NCBI GenBank assembly: GCA_045652445.1
Contig: JAZRUJ010000011.1
Span: 1-9,193, forward strand
Reading direction: 5' to 3'
DNA: 9,193 bases
Origin: RGIG995 sp045652445
GTDB taxonomy: Bacteria; Bacillota; Clostridia; Oscillospirales; UBA644
Positions 5,706-9,193 of this stretch are shown here, piece by piece. The translations under genes and the position numbers were made by a program. How positions within the stretch are numbered: the stretch's first letter is position 1; each line of letters opens with the position of its first letter. Under the pieces are notes generated by a model that saw nothing but the letters and a program-made list of their open reading frames with translations, did not search any database and was not told the origin of the DNA.

Positions 5706-7037
5706 TTATCCCTGCAGTAAATCTTCTTGGGGCAGGGTGATGGGAATGTTTTGTTCCTTGCAATATGCCGTCAGGGTCTCCAACGCCCGGGCGGACAGAA
5801 GTCCTTTCCGGTCTTTTTTCTTGATTCGTCCCTCCAAAGGGGGAAGAAGTCCGAAATTCACGTTCATAGGCTGAAAATCGGTGACAGACGGATCGGATAC
5901 GTAATGTGCCAAGGCTCCGATGGCAGTTTCTCTTGGGAATTGTGCCGTGTCTCCCAAAACGGCGTTCAATCCTGCCACAAAACCGGAGGACGCCGATTCA
6001 ATATATCCTTCCACCCCGGTGATCTGTCCGGCAAAATAAAGATTTTCCCGGCTTCGCACCCGATAGGTGGGGGTCAAAAGATTGGGAGATTGCAAGAACG
6101 TGTTGCGGTGCATCACTCCGTAGCGGACAAATTCCGCCTGTTCCAAGCCGGGAATCATGCGGAACACTCTCCGTTGTTCCGGCCAGGTCAGATGGGTTTG
6201 AAAACCCACGATATTATACAGAGACGATGCGGCATTGTCTTTTCGCAGTTGCACTACCGCTTTGGGAAGTTTCCCTGTATGGGGATTCATCAGCCCAACG
6301 GGTTTCAGCGGTCCGAACAACAACGTTTCGTATCCTCTTGAAGCCATGACTTCCACCGGCATACAACCCTCGAACACTTTGTTGTTTTCAAACCCGTGCA
6401 GGTGGGCGGTCTCGGCAGAGATCAACGCCTGATAAAAGGCATCGTATTCTTCTTCGTTCATGGGGCAGTTGATATAATCGGGGGTTCCTTTGTCGTAGCG
6501 GGAGGCAAGATAGGCTTTTGACATATCAATGCTTTCCGCGGATACAATGGGCGCCGCCGCGTCAAAAAAGGACAAACCTTCACCGAACTGCCGGACGATT
6601 TCTTCCGCCAAAGGATCCGACGCCAAAGGACCTGCGGCAATGACGGTAGGTTCGTCGAAATCCAAGGAAGAAATTTCCTGTTCCACCACCGTGATGTTGG
6701 GATGGTTCCGGATTTTTTCGGTGACGTAAGACGCAAAGGCTTCCCGATCTACTGCCAAAGCACCTCCGGCAGGGACCCGGGTATGAACGGCTGCTTCCAT
6801 AACGAGAGAACCCATGCGGAGCAATTCTTCTTTTAAAAGTCCGATGGCGTTCTGTAATCCCTCTGCCCGCAACGAATTGGAGCAGACCAGTTCGCAGAAC
6901 AGATCCGACTGATGGGCGGGGGATTTTTTTAACGGTTTCATTTCATACAACGTGACTTTCGCTCCCCGTTGAGCACATTGCCACGCCGCTTCGCAACCGG
7001 CAAGACCGGCGCCGACCACAGTTACGGATGGATTCAT
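5706..7037 (-). CDS. trmFO: Methylenetetrahydrofolate--tRNA-(uracil-5-)-methyltransferase TrmFO
   Basis: TrmFO makes 5-methyluridine at position 54 of the tRNA T-loop with methylenetetrahydrofolate as carbon donor and FAD/NAD(P)H as reductant. This is the route used by most Firmicutes in place of the SAM-dependent TrmA. The 443 residues start with the FAD-binding motif VTVVGAGLAGCEAAW (5-19) and YEMKP (31-35). CELVCSNSLRAEG (48-60) holds Cys52, and FEGCMPVEVMASRG (222-235) holds Cys225; these match the two functional cysteines known from the B. subtilis enzyme. The FAD-domain return motif is YFAGQITGVEGYIESASSG (334-352), and MNVNFGLLPP (391-400) is also conserved. The ATG overlaps the topA stop by 4 nt (ATGA), with GGAG (7046-7049) 8 nt upstream inside topA. 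The topA-trmFO pairing is a well-known Firmicutes arrangement. It appears complete. Confidence 0.98.
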   Translation of the reverse strand: MNPSVTVVGAGLAGCEAAWQCAQRGAKVTLYEMKPLKKSPAHQSDLFCELVCSNSLRAEGLQNAIGLLKEELLRMGSLVMEAAVHTRVPAGGALAVDREAFASYVTEKIRNHPNITVVEQEISSLDFDEPTVIAAGPLASDPLAEEIVRQFGEGLSFFDAAAPIVSAESIDMSKAYLASRYDKGTPDYINCPMNEEEYDAFYQALISAETAHLHGFENNKVFEGCMPVEVMASRGYETLLFGPLKPVGLMNPHTGKLPKAVVQLRKDNAASSLYNIVGFQTHLTWPEQRRVFRMIPGLEQAEFVRYGVMHRNTFLQSPNLLTPTYRVRSRENLYFAGQITGVEGYIESASSGFVAGLNAVLGDTAQFPRETAIGALAHYVSDPSVTDFQPMNVNFGLLPPLEGRIKKKDRKGLLSARALETLTAYCKEQNIPITLPQEDLLQG

Positions 7038-9193
7038 TGATCTTTCTCCGTCTTTCCGGTTTTCTTATAGGGTGCTTCGTACCCACAGCCTTCGGTGACA
7101 CAGTTCAGTGTGCTGAAATGCCGGAACAGAGTTTTTCCGCACTTAGGACAGGTTTCCGCCGTGGGAATATCCCAAGTCCGGAATCCGCAAGCGGCACCCT
7201 TTTCACAGGAATAATAGGTTTTGCCCTTTTGGGTCTTTCGAACGACCAGTCCGTCGCCGCATTTGGGGCAGGTTCCGGCTGCTTTTGTGTAGACCGGCTT
7301 TGTGTTTTTGCATTCGGGGTAACCGGGACAAGCCAAGAACCGGCCGAACCGGCTGACCTTATAAACCATCTTCCGTCCGCACAGTTCACAGATTTCGTCG
7401 CTTTCTTCTACGGGAGTTTCCACTTTCCGGCGTTCCGTATTGCTTTCCGCCTTTTCTAAAGCGGCGGCAAAGTCTCCGTAGAAGTTCTGCATAACTTCCA
7501 CCAAGGTCTTTTTGCCTTCTTCCACGCTGTCCAGTTGTTTTTCCATTTCTGCGGTGAACGCGGAGTCTACGATGTTGTTAAAGTTTTCAATCATCAAATC
7601 GGTGGTAACGATCCCCAAAGAAGTGGGTTTCAAGGATTTTCCTTCCCGTTCCACGTATTCCCGTTCGATAATCGTTCCTACGATGGGAGCAAAGGTGGAA
7701 GGTCTGCCGATGCCGTTTTCTTCCAAGGTCTTGATCAAAGACGCCTCAGTATAACGGGAGGGGGGCAGGGTGAATTTCTGTTCGCTGATCAGTTCTTTGA
7801 AGTCTAAGGCATCGCCCTCTTTTACGTCGGGGAATGCGGAGGTTTCTTCCTGATCATCGGAATACCGATACAAACGGCTGTAACCGTCAAACACTTTCTT
7901 GGTGTCGGAGGCACGGAACAAATATCCGGCGGCTTCGATTTCAATACTTCTTACGTGTTGTACGACAGACGCCATTTGGCTTGCGGTAAACCGTTCCCAA
8001 ATCAATTTATACAACCGGTACTGATCGTGGTTCAGGCTTGCCTTTACCACGTCGGGCGTCAGGTTGATATCGGTGGGACGAATGGCTTCGTGTGCGTCCT
8101 GGGCACCTTGACGAGCCTTAAAGACCCGGGGAGTCTTGGGGTAGTACTGTTCCCCATAGGTGTTCAGAATATATTCTTTTGCAGAAGCCTTTGCTTCGTC
8201 GGAGATTCTCAAAGAGTCGGTTCTCATGTAGGTAATCAAACCCACAGGGCCGTGACCCACCACGTCAACCCCTTCGTACAGGGTCTGGGCAACGGACATG
8301 GTCTTTTGGGGGTGCATATTCAAATGCACGGAAGCGTCCTGTTGCAGGGCAGAGGTGGTAAAGGGAGGGGCGGGATTCTTATGCTTCTCTTGTTCTTTCA
8401 AAGAACGGACAAGATAAGGCTTTCCGTCCAATTCCTTCCGGATTTTTTCATTTTCTTCCGCGGAGTTGACCGCAATTTTGCCCTGATCGTTTCCGTAGAA
8501 CCGAGCAGAGTATTCTTTCTTGCCGTTCCGAAAATGGGCGTCCAAATTCCAATATTCCTGGGGAATAAAGGCTTCGATTTCCCGTTCCCGATCCACCACC
8601 CAGCGGGTAGCGACCGACTGAACCCGTCCGGCAGAAAGTCCGTATTTTACCTTATGCCACAGGAACGGAGACAACTTGTATCCAACGATACGGTCCAAAA
8701 CCCGACGGGTTTGTTGGGAGGAGACCAAGTCCTGATCGATGGCACGAGGATGCTGGATCCCCTCGGTGACGGCTTTCCGGGTAATTTCGTTAAAGGTAAC
8801 GCGGTTTGCGGCGTTTTCGTCCAGTTCCAGCATTTGAGCCAAATGCCAGGCGATGGCTTCCCCTTCCCGGTCAGGGTCGGTTGCCAGATAAACTGCTTTG
8901 CTGTTTTTCGCGGCGGCTTTCAATTCTTTCAAAAGGGCGGCTTTCCCATCTTTACGGGGAACGATATATTCGGGGGTAAAGCCGTTTTCAATATCTACAC
9001 CCAGACGGGAGGCGGGAAGATCCCGGATATGTCCCTTGGAAGACAGGACTTCGTATTTGCTTCCCAAATACTTTTTAATGGTCTTTGCTTTGGAGGGAGA
9101 CTCCACGATCAAAAGATTCTTGGTGGGACGGGAGGTTTTCTTTGCCCCGGTTTTGGTTGCAGTCTTTTTTGCGGCGGGTTTCTTTGCAGCCGC
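7034..9193 (-). CDS. topA: DNA topoisomerase I (5' end outside window)
   Basis: Type IA topoisomerase that relaxes negative supercoils by a single-strand break and a tyrosine-DNA link. The frame is open to the window edge, giving 719 visible residues; the true start lies beyond. The first 27 visible residues are a Lys/Ala/Thr-rich basic tail. Then come the TOPRIM domain (IVESPSKAKTIKKYLG, and the acidic triad in LATDPDREGEAIAWHL), SAGRVQSVATR, and GLITYMRTDS with the active-site Tyr at about visible residue 322. Further blocks are QDAHEAIRPTD and GIGRPSTFAPIVGTI. The C-terminus has three four-Cys zinc ribbons (CELC/CPGYPEC, CPKC/CEKGAAC, CPKC/CVTEGC) and a short KKTGKTEKDQ end. A TTG at 9110-9112 (- strand) is internal: it codes for Leu in LLIVESPSKAK, and no better start is visible. 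The stop overlaps the trmFO start by 4 nt. Confidence 0.97.
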   Translation of the reverse strand, partial: AAAKKPAAKKTATKTGAKKTSRPTKNLLIVESPSKAKTIKKYLGSKYEVLSSKGHIRDLPASRLGVDIENGFTPEYIVPRKDGKAALLKELKAAAKNSKAVYLATDPDREGEAIAWHLAQMLELDENAANRVTFNEITRKAVTEGIQHPRAIDQDLVSSQQTRRVLDRIVGYKLSPFLWHKVKYGLSAGRVQSVATRWVVDREREIEAFIPQEYWNLDAHFRNGKKEYSARFYGNDQGKIAVNSAEENEKIRKELDGKPYLVRSLKEQEKHKNPAPPFTTSALQQDASVHLNMHPQKTMSVAQTLYEGVDVVGHGPVGLITYMRTDSLRISDEAKASAKEYILNTYGEQYYPKTPRVFKARQGAQDAHEAIRPTDINLTPDVVKASLNHDQYRLYKLIWERFTASQMASVVQHVRSIEIEAAGYLFRASDTKKVFDGYSRLYRYSDDQEETSAFPDVKEGDALDFKELISEQKFTLPPSRYTEASLIKTLEENGIGRPSTFAPIVGTIIEREYVEREGKSLKPTSLGIVTTDLMIENFNNIVDSAFTAEMEKQLDSVEEGKKTLVEVMQNFYGDFAAALEKAESNTERRKVETPVEESDEICELCGRKMVYKVSRFGRFLACPGYPECKNTKPVYTKAAGTCPKCGDGLVVRKTQKGKTYYSCEKGAACGFRTWDIPTAETCPKCGKTLFRHFSTLNCVTEGCGYEAPYKKTGKTEKDQ
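7046..7049 (-). promoter_or_regulatory. Ribosome binding site of trmFO inside topA
   Basis: GGAG on the - strand, 8 nt before the trmFO ATG and inside the last codons of topA. With the 4-nt ATGA overlap it fixes the start and suggests coupled translation. Confidence 0.65.
9113..9193 (-). other. Segment encoding a Lys/Ala-rich basic N-terminal tail of TopA
   Basis: These 81 bases continue the topA frame upstream of its TOPRIM domain and encode 27 residues with 9 Lys, 1 Arg, 6 Ala, 5 Thr and no acidic residue. Pairs of Lys alternate with Ala/Pro/Thr (AAAKKPAAKKTATKTGAKKT). This composition resembles histone H1-like tails and is expected to be disordered and to bind DNA nonspecifically. Its full length is unknown because it runs off the window edge. 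Confidence 0.8.

Noticed and set aside
5727..6341. Open frame of 204 codons on the + strand opposite trmFO
   Set aside because: It lies wholly antisense to an intact trmFO with full motifs, its translation is low in recognisable structure, and it has no supporting neighbours. It is a by-product of the real gene's codon use.
9110..9112. TTG as the start codon of topA
   Set aside because: The frame is open upstream to the window edge, and the codon lies inside the conserved LLIVESPSKAK strand of the TOPRIM domain, so starting there would remove core residues.

Overview
The window looks like ordinary chromosomal DNA from a Firmicutes bacterium, most probably a mid-GC member of class Clostridia (Oscillospiraceae/Ruminococcaceae-like). 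This rests on the folate-dependent tRNA methyltransferase TrmFO directly after topA, the plsX-acpP-rnc block, good GGAG-type ribosome binding sites and very tight gene packing. The taxonomic call is an inference from gene content; there is no rRNA or other decisive marker.

Layout: bases 1-526 (+ strand) hold the C-terminal part of an ABC exporter ATPase. Bases 529-560 form a perfect 14-bp inverted repeat that serves as a shared terminator between convergent transcription units. Everything from 569 to the right edge is on the - strand and reads as one probable operon, in transcription order: topA (5' end outside the window), trmFO, plsX, acpP-like, rnc, a six-segment membrane protein of unknown function, murC, and an aldo/keto reductase with a ferredoxin domain. 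Junctions are a 4-nt overlap (topA/trmFO), 22 nt, 10 nt, an 8-nt overlap (acpP/rnc), 10 nt, 21 nt and 15 nt. No internal promoter is evident, and no gene-free stretch exceeds about 45 nt. I saw no tRNA, rRNA, CRISPR array, insertion sequence or attachment site.

Together the operon covers DNA supercoiling (TopA), tRNA T-loop modification (TrmFO), phospholipid initiation (PlsX with an ACP), RNA processing (RNase III) and peptidoglycan precursor synthesis (MurC): housekeeping growth functions with two accessory passengers.

The most notable anomaly is the acyl carrier protein in the housekeeping acpP slot. Its phosphopantetheine-attachment serine is replaced by glutamate (Asp-Glu-Met instead of Asp-Ser-Leu), and the protein contains no serine at all, so it cannot be a conventional acyl carrier. 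Secondary points are a Lys/Ala-rich basic tail on the N-terminus of topoisomerase I, the unrecognised membrane protein between rnc and murC, and the ferredoxin-type aldo/keto reductase tied to murC.
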